NCBI GenBank assembly: GCA_018136815.1
Contig: JADDIW010000087.1
Coordinates: forward strand, 101,219-165,218
DNA from: Isochrysis galbana
Taxonomy: Eukaryota > Haptophyta > Isochrysidales > Isochrysidaceae
Direction of reading: 5' to 3'
DNA: 64,000 nucleotides
In this document: piece after piece, positions 53,092 through 64,000 of the stretch
Numbering within the stretch: the stretch's first letter is position 1
Layout of the letters: each line of letters begins with the position of its first letter
Notes under the pieces: generated by a model
What the model saw: the letters and a program-made list of their open reading frames with translations, nothing else
Database searches by the model: none
What the model was told of the DNA's origin: nothing
Translations under genes and position numbers: made by a program

Positions 53092-55738
53092 ATGGCGCTG
53101 ACGGGAGAGGAGGAAGAGTTGGCATCCGCCCTGCGGCTCGCTCTTCCTCACCTTTTGCGGACGGGCTCGTCTTCCTCTCCGTTTTACTGTCCGTTCTCCA
53201 AAGTGGGCCAGAATGTCCTACGCCGCTTTACAAGCGATGGTAAGCTTCCCTCTCTCCTTGAGGAGTTGGACCACGCTCCGTGTGGGGGCTCTTTCAAGAA
53301 CGAGGCCGCGCTGTACCAGCACGTTCGCGCGCTCGCGAGGCAGGAGGAGGAGCTGCATGCGATTCTATCGAGTGTGATCGACCAACAGCAGACGCAGACT
53401 CCCGCGCACAAGAGGCCTAAGCTCGAGCTTTCGCCGATTGAGGGAGAAGAGGTGCCGATGCCGCTGATGCTGCTCATCGACTTCAGCACCAAGGACTTCG
53501 ACTCGGCGGGAAAACTCAAGGAGCTATTCAAGGGGTTCCAGCCGGACATGCACCTGCCTAAGTATCTTCCAAACCACTGCACGGGGGAGGTGCTGCTCGT
53601 GTGGTTCGACGTGATCAAGTTGTCCGACGCTCAGGTGTGCACGCCCGCCGTGCAGCCGCATCACCTCGTGCCCAGCAACGCTCAGCTTGTCCGTTGCCGC
53701 ACCCACAGTCGCTGCAGGTGCAGCTCGATAAGAACAAGCGTGAATATCACGTGCGCTCGACGCGGTGGGCCTCTCGCGAGGACTGGGCCGTTTGGGAGCA
53801 AAAGCGCCCCAAATGGGTCTCGAAGCTGGTAGATCGCCAGCGGGACCGCGGTGGTGTCGAGTGGCAACCTGTGTCCCATTGGCTGGCACAGGCACGGAAA
53901 GCGCGGCAGGACACCCAGCAGCTCGCAGGGCAGCAAGAAGGAGTCATCGGGTACGCGCCACGTGCATCCTCCGCCATCCTACGGCCGTCTGCTGAGCCGC
54001 CCCTCTTGAAACCCCCTCCCCCCGCTCCATGCCACGCAGCCAGCTCCAGTCGCAGCTGAAGGAGCAGGAAGTCAAGTTGGAGGAGGGGCGGCGAGAGTTG
54101 GAAGCAATGAGGGCCAAATTGGAGCAGGCTCAGAGCAACGCCGGGCAGGCGGGGGTAGAGGAAATGGAGATGCTTTTCCAAAAGTACGCTGAGGATGTGC
54201 TTCTGCCTGCCTCGTGACCTAAGCACTTTCTGCCCGATGAAGCGCTCCCGTGGACCGCTCTGTCCACACCACCCGGCGGCCTCGCGTCCCCTTTGCACTT
54301 CCCTGCGACAGGCTAGAGGTCCAACGCGCGGTGACCATGGGCGAGAAGGTGTTGAAGCAGCACTCCGAATCGTACCTCAAGAAGATAGAACTCGACCGAG
54401 AGATCAAATCAAGGGAGATGGAGCTGAGAGTCCACGGGTTGGTGCTTGAGGACAAGAAGCAGCGCGAGGTCGAGCACTTCCAACAAACGGTGCTGGACCA
54501 GCGAGTCATAGAGCAGCGGGTTCAAGAGCAAATGCAGCAGCAGGTGCAAGTTGCCGCCGTGCGACGCACCTCAGGAGGGAGGGCGTTATGGACCCCCTTT
54601 TCCCGGCCGAGTTCAAGCGTAGTGACAGCGTCCTCGCGAGGGCCACAGTACCCCTCACCTTTTTCGAGCCCTTAACCACAGGAGAAAACCAATAAGCGAA
54701 GGCTTGAATCCATCCTCCGCGAGCTGACGGATGATCACGATCAAAAGATGGCCAAGAAAGAGGCTGAACTCGCCAAGGCCAGACGGGAGCGCGATCAATT
54801 GGAGAGCGAGGCGGGAATTATCGACACGCAACTCTTCTACCAATTCATGCAACGAGACTCAGAATTTCGGGACTTTGAATCCAAAATGCAGGAGACGATT
54901 GTGGCAAAGATCGAGAAGAACGCACCTGAAATGACTCGGTGCGGCGATGCGCCGCCATCCCTTGCCCCTGCTTGCCAAGTTGTTCCAGTCGTGGCTGCAC
55001 CAACCATCCCAGCTGTGCGAGCTGCTGCACCCTGTCTCGCATGGCAGGGCCATCGCTGGGTCGTGCGCCTTATCGGGTTTGTTCTCATCCGGCCAGGCTC
55101 CACCATGCATCCCCAGGTGCGTAAGATGCTTTGGCCAGATCATCGCCTCGGATTTGAAGGACCGCGGGATTCTCCTGAACAACGAGGGGGATCTCGCCAT
55201 ACTCACCAGTATTTGGTCGGAGCGCCTCATGGCCGCCGTGCCGCCCGAGCGGGACATCAAGCGCGCCAGTGCCGCCGAAAAGGAACAGATGAAAGAATTG
55301 AAGAGGCTGGGCTTCCCAGAACCCTTCCATCCACCGTGGATTTTCAAAAAGGTGACGACGCTTGAGGGCTCGCAGTTTGTCATTCGGGAGGAGGACGAGG
55401 TGCTACCATTCAAGCCCCCAAATGGATACGAGGAAGGTTCCGAAGCCTACAAGCTGTACAGTGCCAAGTTTCGCGAGGCCAATACCATGCACACTGGCTT
55501 CGTGAAGATGATCCGGAGGAAGTGCAGAGACCGAGCCCAAGGCATTCTAGACTACTTAAAAAAGAAATATGAAGAATTCTTGAAGGAACAACGCAAAGCA
55601 AATGCTCAGGCCACTATCTTGTGGAACATCAGCGAGGATCGCGAGATGACCATCTTCGAGAAGTTTGACACACTCCTCACCGTGCACCAAGAAGAGGTAG
55701 CGCAATTACGGGAGGCGCTACGACAGAAAGAAGATTAG
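53092..55738 (+). CDS. Coiled-coil protein of unknown function (possible RRM/XS-like N-terminal fold)
   Basis: Six exons (53092-53634, 53709-53950, 54040-54183, 54312-54543, 54682-54938, 55117-55738) join in consistent phase to about 679 residues. The start MALTGEEEELASALRLALPH follows the GA tract. The N-terminal part has SPFYCPFSKVGQNVLRRFTS and, further on, PLMLLIDFSTKDFDSAGKLK, GEVLLVWFDVIKLSDAQ, then DKNKREYHVRSTRW and EDWAVWEQKRPKWV. That alternation could be an RRM- or XS-like fold as in SGS3-type RNA-silencing proteins, but the match is weak. Exons 3-5 are coiled coil (QLQSQLKEQEVKLEEGRREL; KKEAELAKARRERDQLESEA). The last exon has WSERLMAAVPPERDIKRASA, LGFPEPFHPPWIFKKVTTLE and a helical C-terminus. 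The exon 2 acceptor could instead be at 53717. Function is not recognised. Confidence 0.72.
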
Positions 55739-56204
55739 CTTAGGACTTGGCAGAAAAGCTTGAAGAGCTCCTCAGCTTGTCACATGCTCGCTAGGGCCTC
55801 AGCTACATTTTGCTAAAACTCCCACCACCACCCACACGTGGCGTGTGGGGGCGAGGGCGACAGAGAGAGTGAAGGGGGGGAGGGGAGGGGAGGGGAACAC
55901 GCTACATGATGATTTTGCAAGGGCATGAGCCATCGACAGCGGCATTGAGTCGAAGCCATTTGCCATCAAAGGAGGTAGGGGTATGCCAAAATATCCATAG
56001 TGGCAAAAAGCAGGGTGGCCCGCCACCCATCGACCCTTGTCGGGCCCGCCAAGGCTGCATCGATGTCGGATCGCGCTCTCTTGCGGAGCCGATCACCCAT
56101 CTCTGGTGAAAGAATTCTGGCCTAGCAGCGGACGTGGCGGGGCGACATGGAGTATGACGGCAATAGTCCAAAATAATAGGCATCCTCTGCCACTGCATCG
56201 CCAT
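55739..56204. other. Intergenic region after the coiled-coil gene
   Basis: A G-rich stretch lies at 55875-55895. No gene is supported. Confidence 0.4.
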
Positions 56205-56381
56205 GTCGTCAGAAGTTTGCAGGTTAAAGTCTTTATCTACCGTGTAGGGAGGGCTTATCATTTTTCGAATATGCTTGTTTGTTGCTCGGTGCGTGAAGCC
56301 CCACATATGCTCCCTTTGTTTTTTTAGCGCCTCTGAAAGAAACCAACCCTCGCCGTTACTAGTAGGGCTGGTATCCCGCAA
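56205..56381 (-). pseudogene. LINE ORF2 C-terminal tail fragment
   Basis: The minus strand reads LKKQREHMWGFTHRATNKHI and RKMISPPYTVDKDFNLQTSD, matching the LINE end at 27900-28020 (RLKKQRENMGL; RMISPLYTVDKDFN). It is truncated at both ends and diverged, so it is an old insertion. Confidence 0.8.
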
Positions 56382-56797
56382 GGATCGTTTTTAGAATTGT
56401 GACGAGTAACGCGGGCCAGGGCGTGCGATCTGTGCCTGACTCTCAGGGCGAGAGTCTAGGCAGTCTGAGTGAGGCTCCCCCCTGCATGCCAAGAGGCGGC
56501 GCGCAGGGGGGTGGGCATGGTTCTCGCCCGCCCCATGAGGGGAGTCGAGAGAGTGGGGGGGGGGGGGGGCGCGAGGGCCCCCCCTCCATGGCGACCAATC
56601 GTAAGATTAGTATGGGGAGCGAGATGGGGATTAGTGGTAGGGGCAAAGGCGCTGTCGGTGGTGCGTTGTGCTCCAGGGAAGGGAGTGTCTCTAGCAGCTT
56701 AGCGGACGCCTTCAAGATATTTTTTTAGACAAGCGACAAGCAATTAATTGAAGGAGCAATCGCGAGGCGTTCCGCGCTCGCCTCCACGTCCGCGCAT
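56382..56797. other. Spacer
   Basis: A G-run lies at about 56554-56569. No gene is supported. Confidence 0.4.
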
Positions 56798-59459
56798 TCA
56801 CAACGTGATGATCTCGCCTAAAGTCACCGACGCGGGCCCATCCCCGCGGCTACTGCGGTCACCCACTGCGCCCCCATTGCAAGAGTTGGCTTGACGCCTC
56901 GCCGCCGCACGCGCCTTCTGTTCCTGCTTGCGCTGTGCCTTTCGGGCGCGCTGCTGAGCCATCCGCGTGGGCTGCTGCAAGTCTAGATCCTCGTCCTCCG
57001 AAGACGCCGCATGTAGCCCCTCGGTAAGGACGCAGCGCCGAGAGCCACCCTTGTCTGTCGATGCCTCACTCTCATTTGGTGAGCCCTCGGAAGTGGCTGG
57101 GACGTCAGGGCTGTCCTTGGACGTCGTGACGATCGCCTCGCCGTCTGAACTCGTACTCCGACGTGTATTTCTCGCCTCTCTGCTGCCGCATCGCTCCGTC
57201 TCAGCAATCGCAACCCTCACGTTCTCGTCCTCGCTCTCGCATGCCGCCGAGTGCCGCGATACGAAAGCAGAATCTGGCGCACGACCCGAGACGCGTCCGA
57301 CCGCCGCTTCCCGTTGGTCCGTATCGCCTTCCTCTTCGTGCACACTTGCATTGTCCCAGGCTGGGGCGCCACCACGTGCGTCCGAGCCCGACGCATATCT
57401 GCGGCCGCCTGCCGACCGGCCTACTTCACTGATGGCGGTGGGCCCGTCTCGCACGACATCCCTAGGCATGACGACACGTGAGGAGGCTTCCTCCTGTCCT
57501 TGGGCTCTGTTATGCTCCTCGCTGCTGTCAACGGCGTCACCCCTCTCGCTGGGAGCGCAGTTGCTCCAGCCATCGCTGCCGACTACGTCCATACTTGAGT
57601 TAGCTGGCGGCACGCGGGTCGCACCCTTGCCGTGTCGCCGAGCCATGTCCGCCTTAGCCTTGCCCGAGCTGGATTCGCGCGCGTCGCCCTCCCACTGTCC
57701 GCCGCCCAATTTGGGCGCCACAACTGGCCGTACCGAGTTATAGTGCTCACCGTCGTGGTACGAGAGGTGCAGGCACTCCAACGGAGGCAGTGTCGAAGAT
57801 GCTCCTCCCGAACTGCTGTCCCGGGGTGAGGAGGCGCCGCGCCGCTCAGGAGGTCTATACTCGACTTTGTATGTTGGCTGGTCCGGCTGGTGCACCATGA
57901 TGCTCACGCGTAGCGCCTATGCGCGTGAAACAAGTGTGCGTGTGAGGTAAAGTGTGGAGAGCATGGCGAAAAAAGAGTCGATTCTCCATGGCCAACGAGC
58001 AAAGTGGTGCACCGAAGGAGGATTTCAAGACAAGCCCGCGAGTACGCAAGCGATCGCGCAGCCAATCCAACCAGACTCATGGTTGCACCGAGGTCGACTC
58101 ACCTGCACAGCGGCCAACAGCTCAGGCTGGCCTGCCCACTCGCCGTCGCGTCGCATCCTGGCCGCGTAAGCCTCAAAGTCCTCGTCTTCCTCCTCGTCGC
58201 CTGCGGCAACCGAATGGCAAGGAACGTCAGACACCTCCGCCGGCATGGCGTCGCATCAACGCCACTGACCCGCCGCTGCAAGGTGGTAGGGTGAGCAGAG
58301 CAACGGAGAGAGGGAGGGAGAAGGGCACGTGGGCCGTAAGCCGGTGCGGGCCAGGATAGTGGGCCGGCACTGGCGCGCTGGTTGTGGCGCAGGTGGCGGT
58401 GACAACATTCAGCACACCTTCGCCAAATGTGAGGAAAGGGGTGAAATCGTCGGCATGCTCTTCCATGTAGTCAACCACCTGTTGGCGGTAGGTGTCGTGC
58501 TCACGCTGGTGGCCACCCAGCTGGTCAGCCAACGCGCGGAAGAAGCAGTTGCCATCCCTGTGGTCATCACGACGCCATCCGTGTGAAGGACTCACGATCC
58601 ATGTGAATCAATGGCTTGAGCCAGTCGCATGCGTTACGTAAGCCCCCACGCCCATCCGCCCACCCCTCTTTGTTCCTTTGCCCCTCTTCTTCTCCCTGTC
58701 CTCGCCCATGGCCCTCGCCCCTTCCTTTCCTCTCCCTCCTAAGACCATTCTTTCCCTCCCTCTGCCTTCACCCCTCTCCCCCTCCCCCCTCCCCATATGT
58801 CTGTCCCCCACTCTTCCCTGAGCGTGAGCCTCCTTACGTCCGGTATTCCTCTCCCTCCCTCTGCAGCATCTCCCTAAGTCCTCTCCTTTCCGCCCCCTCA
58901 CAACCGCCCCAACCTCCGTCCTACGCCCCCCTCACTCCTTCCCTAACACACACAATCCCCATGCCTCTCCCTCCTCCTCACTCTCTTCACTCTCCCTTCC
59001 CTCGCGCTCTCCCCACGCCCATCCCTGCCCCGTCAACACGTACCAACCTGCCTCGCACTGCCGCCAAACCTTCCCCCCTTGTTCCCTCTCCCCTTCCCCC
59101 TCCCGCCCTCCCCCTCCCTCGCTCCCCCTCTCCCTCCCTCTCCTTCCCTCCCTCTCCCTCCTTCCCTCTCTCCATTGCTCTCCCTCCCTCTCCTTCTCCC
59201 TCCCTCCCTCTCCCTCCCTCCCTCTCGCCATTCTTCTCCCTCCCTCCCTCGCCCGCCCCCCGCCCCTCCTCCCCCTTTCCTCTCTCAAACCCCCACACTC
59301 CAGCCGAGCGCCGCACCTCTCCACATTGATCAGACGGAGTCCCGACGCGCGCAGGCTCGCGTGGAAGCTTCCGCACTGCCCGGCTGCCCCAGCCGCGCCG
59401 CCAGAGCCCTTCCCCTTCCCCTTCCCCTTCTCCTTCCCCTTCCCCTTCCCCTTCGCCAT
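56798..59459 (-). CDS. OTUD3-like OTU-domain deubiquitinase
   Basis: Four exons (59459-59317, 58557-58418, 58200-58103, 57916-56798) join in phases 2, 1, 0 to 499 residues. The start is MAKGKGKGKEKGKGKGKGS, then FHASLRASGLRLINVER, then the catalytic loop DGNCFFRALADQLGGH with Cys52. Next are VVDYMEEHADDFTPFL, FEAYAARMRRDGEWAGQPEL and VSIMVHQPDQPTYKVEYRPP. The catalytic histidine is in LSYHDGEHYNSVR (about His185). Order and spacing match OTUD3 (QLQALGLKLREV-DGNCLFRAL; GTFAG; VVIHQ; YRYGEHYDSVR). A tail of about 300 residues is acidic, Ser/Arg-rich and ends with a basic coiled segment (MAQQRARKAQRKQEQKARAA). It should cleave ubiquitin chains. Intron 1 (759 nt) is G/A-rich on the sense strand. 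The alternative ATG at 58630 is not used because exon 1 joins better. Confidence 0.9.
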
Positions 59460-59733
59460 CGCTCGTTTACGAGATCCAGTAAATGTTAAAAACGTGGGAA
59501 CACAAGTTGGAGTTTTCTTGTCTGTGTGCTGGTTTAATCCTAGTACTAGTACTAGTGCTCCAGCTCCGTGCTCCGTGGCCCCTAGCCCCTAGCGGAAACT
59601 GCAAAAAAATAGATCTGAAGATTCAGGGCTAACACATACCACTGGAACAGTATAATTTTTAACAAATTTTTAGGGGTCGCGGCGCGGCAAAGGCAAAGGA
59701 ACGGGACTAGCGCTCACTCTTATCACTCATTCA
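59460..59733. other. Upstream region of the OTU gene
   Basis: The sequence is AT-richer than the genes, with TAGTACTAGTACTAGT at 59540-59556. No gene is supported. Confidence 0.4.
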
Positions 59734-60280
59734 TGTCGCATTCGCGAATCGACACTCGTTAGGCTTCGCTCTTCTCTCTTCTCTTCGTCGTTCGGTATTT
59801 ATCGTTATAATTCTCTGCTTTCTCTGGTTCTCGGTCAAAAGCTTCGCTTGGATGCATGGGATCGTGGGTTGTGGAGCGCTCTCTCTCTTTCTCTCGAAAG
59901 AGAAGGGAAGTTTCCCCACCTTTCTTCCTCCCAGTCGCCTCGCAAATAGGTTTAATTTGCTATCTCCCCTGCGTTTCTTTATCTGCTTCTGGGGGCAATC
60001 AGGTTTAATTTGCGATCTCTTCGTACCTCCCCCTTAAGCACATCGCACTTCTCTCGTCTTATTTGGTAGGTCTCTTGGAATCCTGCGTAGCAAGATTGCC
60101 TCTCGTTTCCGTTATGGTGCGATTCCCCTTCCAGACGGGATCGCCGACAGATCGCCTTCTGATCGTCGTCCGTCGTCGTCTGGCCGGAGTGTTTGGGTTT
60201 GATTTCAGTCGAGTTACGTGAGAAAGTCGTGGGGCGAGAGTCGGGGTGTTTTCCTGGGTGTCTCTGTCCGTCGTCTAGTC
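59734..60280 (+). mobile_element. LTR-like sequence, family 1, 5' position
   Basis: It starts TGTCGCATTCGCGAATCGAC at 59734 and is closely similar, in inverse orientation, to 12290-12796. It precedes a gag-like ORF by about 120 bp, which is the position of a 5' LTR. The exact right end is uncertain. Confidence 0.65.
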
Positions 60281-60401
60281 GTCAGTCGTCATTCGTCGCT
60301 CTCGCTCTCGTAACACTTATACCCTACAATCCCTCCTTCCCTCGCCAGCCCCTGCCATCACAGCCCTCCTCACACTCACCCTCGCCTCTCGCCGCTCGCT
60401 C

Positions 60402-60876
60402 GATGTCGCTCTCGCCGCCGTCCTCGCCCTCGCTCAAGCCCGCCCGCCCGCCTTCCTCTGTCTGCTGACGGGCTGAATGAAGCCCGTCAGCACCTCTGAA
60501 GTGGCCTCCCTCGCCGCGCCTGCCGCCGGCTTTGCCCCTTCCTCATTGCCCTCAGGCCCTATGGGCCATCCCAATTCGTCAGGTGTGGAATCTTTTCCGG
60601 TGCGTCCCGCGCTGGACGTCTCAATGGGGGTCTTCCCCACCTCTGCAGAGTCGGAGTCGGGCACCTGCTTGCCTGCCCTGCCTCCTTCCTCCTCTCCGGA
60701 TGGACATCCACCACCACCTTCACAGGAGGAGATGATGCCCTCCCTTCCCTCGCCTCCTGATCTCTCTGCGGTCCCTCCACCATCATCTCCGCCATCGCCG
60801 CCGGAGCCCATGGAGGGCAGGTCCAAGCCCGAGTCTTTCCAGGGTGAGGATAATCCTCTAGACCTCTAGAAGGATT
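60402..60876 (+). pseudogene. Gag-like ORF of an LTR element, truncated
   Basis: ATG 60402 opens MSLSPPSSPSLKPARPP and stops after 21 codons. A second frame (60477-60869) continues with KPVSTSEVASLAAPAAGF, SGPMGHPNSSGVESFPVRPA, SPDGHPPPPSQEEMMPS and RSKPESFQGEDNPLDL-stop. The second part is shared with 41633-42525 (minus). It ends where a LINE 3' UTR begins. Confidence 0.55.
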
Positions 60877-60879
60877 CCT

Positions 60880-61030
60880 CGCGGCCTCCCCGGAACCAGC
60901 CCTCCGCTAAAGAGGGAACTGGGGAAGGGGGAGGGGGTTGTTAGGGGTAAAGGTGGGTAGAAGGGAGGGCCACAAGCACACTGCCTCACCCCGCACGTGT
61001 AGCGGTGATTTTTAAGAAGATTTTTTAAAA
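60880..61030 (+). mobile_element. LINE 3' UTR fragment
   Basis: GCGGCCTCCCCGGAACCAGC through GGGAGGGGGTTGTTAGGG to TTTTTAAGAAGATTTTTTA matches 28205-28355. It directly follows the gag-like ORF and is directly followed by an inverse hairpin-start palindrome (61027-61047). Confidence 0.75.
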
Positions 61031-61047
61031 CTATAACAATAGTTTTT

Positions 61048-61949
61048 GTCTTGTGGCAGTGGCAGGTATCTCGAGGCGCAGTCTTTTATTCTTCGTTCGA
61101 GGATCGCTCACGGCGAGAGAGGACCCTCCCCCCCGCCCCCCCGGTGTTTTTCCCAGGTGAGTCGCTGACGGATCCGAGGTTACCACTGCCTCGGATGGGA
61201 ACGGAGGGAACGGAAGGGAAGCGGCGAGAGGCGCGGCGGGAGTTGGGGAGTGGCCAATCGGCTAAAAAGTTCCGTCCTACATTATAGGAGCGCGTCCTAC
61301 GATTTCGGTGTATTTGTAGGACCCTGAGCTTGAAAGCCACACAACTTTCGAGAGTGAAGGATTGGGACTTCCCACCAACTGAAGGATAGTCCCAACTCAG
61401 TCTTGAGATCCTTAGCTCCCACTATGGCCAAGGCTGTAGACTTCGTCTTGACCGAGCTTTCGGCTCCAGCGTGAACTGAGTACTTCGGCCATCGGAGGCC
61501 ACCGGGTGCGTCGAGAGTTTTGTTTTTGCCCCGCAAGAGGCAAAAGCAGCCAAAACTCTCATTGGGCTTCAAAACCAAGCTTGGTCTCTCTCCACTGAAG
61601 GTCGAAAAGAATCCATGCCAAAGAGCATTTCATCTCGTGGGAGCAAGTTCTAGGGAGCTCATCATGAGCCTCAAATCGTGTCCTCAGGTGTTTGCGGCAA
61701 TTCGTAGGACAACGCCGTTTTTTGCCGGGAAGGCTTCCGCGAGTGGCAAATAACTCATTATGCTTTGAGAATGGTGTCTTGAGCCTCTAGGAGGACTCAA
61801 TGAGGGCAATGAGATGAACACAGAAACCAAATCCTAGCTCCCCATTCCTAGATTGAACCGTGTCTTCATAGTTCACAACGTCGTCCTACATTGTAGGACT
61901 CGTCCTATAAAGCTGGGTACCTTTATCCTCAATGACGGGCTGGACCACC
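61048..61949. other. Spacer with a repeated GTCCTACATT motif
   Basis: GTCCTACATTATAGGAGCG (about 61272) and GTCCTACATTGTAGGACTCG (about 61882) are similar palindromic motifs about 610 bp apart. They may be ends of a small element. No gene is supported. Confidence 0.35.
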
Positions 61950-62694
61950 TCCTCAGCAGAGAAAGGCGGGAGGACGGGCTTGGGCGAGGGCGAGCGCGAC
62001 GACGGAGCGGACATGGCTGGGCGGATCGGGATGGATAGGCTGGGGCTGAGGGATTGGAGAGGTTTGGTATTGAGGTAGTGTTGAGAACGAGGGACGAGAA
62101 CGGGGACGAGAACGAGGACGAGAGCGACGAACGAAGAACGACAGCCGACAGACGGCTAGAGGCCGATGGACCGACGAGATGACACTACACTCACATCAAC
62201 ACTCTCCACACTAACGTATCCCTATCACGGAACGCACAGGAACCCGCTGGCAGATCGAACAAGGAAGAGAATGCCGACAAGAGAGCGACGGGGCGACGGA
62301 CGATCCGACGGGGCGACAGTTACGCACAGGAATAAGGAGGGAATCTTTCGAAAACCCTTAAGTGATTTGATGAAGACCGAAGTAAAATAGCGCCACGATA
62401 TAATCCAACCAACGGCCAACACCTGAGGGGGAATCAGGGTCACACATGGGGGCGGTTCCTTGCACCGGCGATACCTGACCGCGCGACTTTAGCCTAAAAC
62501 GCGAGGAGCACGCAAGGAGGTAAGCCAGGTGAGGGGCAAGCAGGCGACAAAGGAGGCGATAAAGGAGGCGAGGGCAACAAGGGCGAATGGACGAATGTAG
62601 GACACTACGACGGTGACTCGTGGCTAGCCTGCAAGGAGGGAACAAAGAAACGCAAACAACTTCTAAAACAAAAAGGTCGATCGCGGATGCGACA
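61950..62694 (-). mobile_element. LTR-like sequence, family 2, with leader and gag start
   Basis: On the minus strand the LTR-like unit starts TGTCGCATCCGCGATCGACC at 62694 and ends near 62203. A leader follows, then an ATG at about 62012 opening MSAPSSRSPSPKPVLPPFSA, with EEVVQPVIED before the copy ends near 61930. The LTR is nearly identical to 28358-28841. It is truncated early in gag. Confidence 0.6.
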
Positions 62695-63664
62695 GTCGCC
62701 CGACGTAGGTCGGTCCGCCTCACTGGGTTTCCCCCCATTGTAACTTGTGGGGAGTTGTAATGGGAGCCGGGGGTTTGGGTTTGCAGGGGGAGATTTGTAG
62801 GGATGCAAATGAGTATGTGTTTGTGTCTGTGCCATCACTTCAAGGCGTGCGGGCAAGTGCGCTGAGGGGTGTCGTGATAGTACCGGGCTAGTGGCAGTAG
62901 TGCAGTAGTGGGGTACTATCCTCTTCTAACGCTCAGTTGTTTTTTATTACTATTATTTTTTTCAAAACAGACAAGATGCGGCGATGCGGCTCACCCCGGA
63001 CGCGGAAGAAAAAGGTTGAAAAAAGCCGCGCGCAAATAAACATGAACATGAACACTCCACGTCTGAAGGCGGAAAAGGCGGAGGGTGAAATGAGGGAGGT
63101 TGTCCCGCAAGTAGCAAGTAGAACTTATACCATCCACATGGGGGTAGTTGTGCTTAAAAAATAACCAAACTCGAGGTTGCACCCTCTGTCTGAGCCGTCG
63201 GTCCCGACAGCGCGGCGGCGGCGGGCGGTTGAAGGACTTGATTGAGATCCGATCCAGAACATATGTAGGGAGTTTATAGATATCGTGAGTGAGATGCGAT
63301 CTGGAGTTTGTATGGAGTTTGCACATACGGCGTCTATGCAGTCTATGTATAGATCCGATCGAGAGTCTCGATCGAGTGTGTACATGTGTGTATATATATC
63401 GGATGCAGAGTATTGTAGTCTGTGTCTTGCGTCTTGCCTCGCGTCGGGAGGTTCCGCGAGGCGTCCCGTCGCCGTCCCGACAACGCGGCGGCGTCGGCGG
63501 GCGGTTTGCGTCTCAAGGCGAGCGCGCACGGGAGAGGGAGAGAGGCGCGGGGGGGGGGCGCGGGGGGCGGGGGGGCGCGGGGGGGCGCGGGGGGGGGGGG
63601 GGCGCGGGGGGGGGGGAGCGCGTCGCCTCCCCGTCCGACGGGGCTTCCGAAAGCGAGCGCCCAT
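62695..63664. other. Spacer with a duplicated GC-rich motif
   Basis: The motif CCCGACAGCGCGGCGGCGGC plus GGGCGGTT at about 63206-63231 recurs in diverged form at 63475-63505. G-runs lie at 63550-63616. Frames here have no recognisable domain. Confidence 0.4.

Positions 63665-64000
<336 letters not shown>

Noticed and set aside
52471-53151. Minus-strand Ser/Leu/Pro frames and plus-strand Arg/Glu extension upstream of 53092
   Set aside because: Low-complexity GA/CT translation. The coding start is set by the first complex sequence at ATG 53092.
58596-58630. Short alternative first exon of the OTU gene at ATG 58630
   Set aside because: It joins in phase, but the exon at 59459-59317 also joins in phase 2 and supplies the conserved GLRLINVE-R-DGNC context of OTUD3.

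Overview
The window is nuclear DNA of a eukaryote, most likely a unicellular alga. Genes are GC-rich and spliced, with mostly short GT-AG introns (donors mainly GTGCG or GTGAG) and one GC-AG intron whose reading phase fits. A CMP-sialate synthetase gene, a membrane protease with CDDGGPGSE-type modules, a long kinesin-light-chain-like TPR protein, and heavy microsatellite and retroelement content together suggest a haptophyte or a similar alga. That taxonomic guess is inference; no rRNA or organelle marker is present. All exon models were built by hand from reading frame, splice sites and family similarity.

Host genes, left to right: CMP-sialate synthetase 5' part (minus, 1-1308); trypsin-like type I membrane protease (plus, 8327-10164, 3 exons); SDR16C-type short-chain dehydrogenase (minus, 13878-15674, 8 exons) in divergent arrangement with a peroxisomal long-chain acyl-CoA synthetase ending in SKL (plus, 18459-22703, 18 exons); MEF2-like MADS-box factor (plus, about 31248-33435); TFIID subunit TAF12 (plus, 38447-39987, 5 exons); an intronless 1217-residue, potentially myristoylated TPR protein (plus, 44063-47716); a coiled-coil protein of unknown function (plus, 53092-55738, 6 exons); and an OTUD3-like deubiquitinase (minus, 56798-59459, 4 exons).

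Between these lie mobile-element remains: APE-type LINE ORF2 fragments (about 23.2-28.4, 34.5-35.8, 37.0, 49.5-50.1, 56.3 kb), copia-type fragments and LTR-like sequences (11.5-12.8, 28.4-28.8, 48.3-49.1, 59.7-60.9, 62.0-62.7 kb), a small terminal-inverted-repeat element (23.9-24.8 kb), a foldback element (42.8-43.2 kb), and a transposase-like gene broken by a frameshift and a LINE (49.5-51.5 kb). Three tandem arrays stand out: a 60-bp homopurine minisatellite of about 2.5 kb just upstream of the sialate gene, a 202-bp array (4.7-6.1 kb), and a 55-bp array (29.8-30.2 kb).

Functional links are limited. The SDR/LACS pair shares a 2.8-kb pyrimidine-rich interval and both belong to lipid metabolism. 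Several genes are bordered by long purine/pyrimidine-asymmetric tracts, and four have a first intron that is G-rich on the sense strand. No prokaryote-type operon or defence system was found. The most unusual candidates are the membrane-targeted effector-like TPR protein, the repeated hairpin-plus-ATG start of a retroelement ORF, and the homopurine array at the sialate synthetase promoter.
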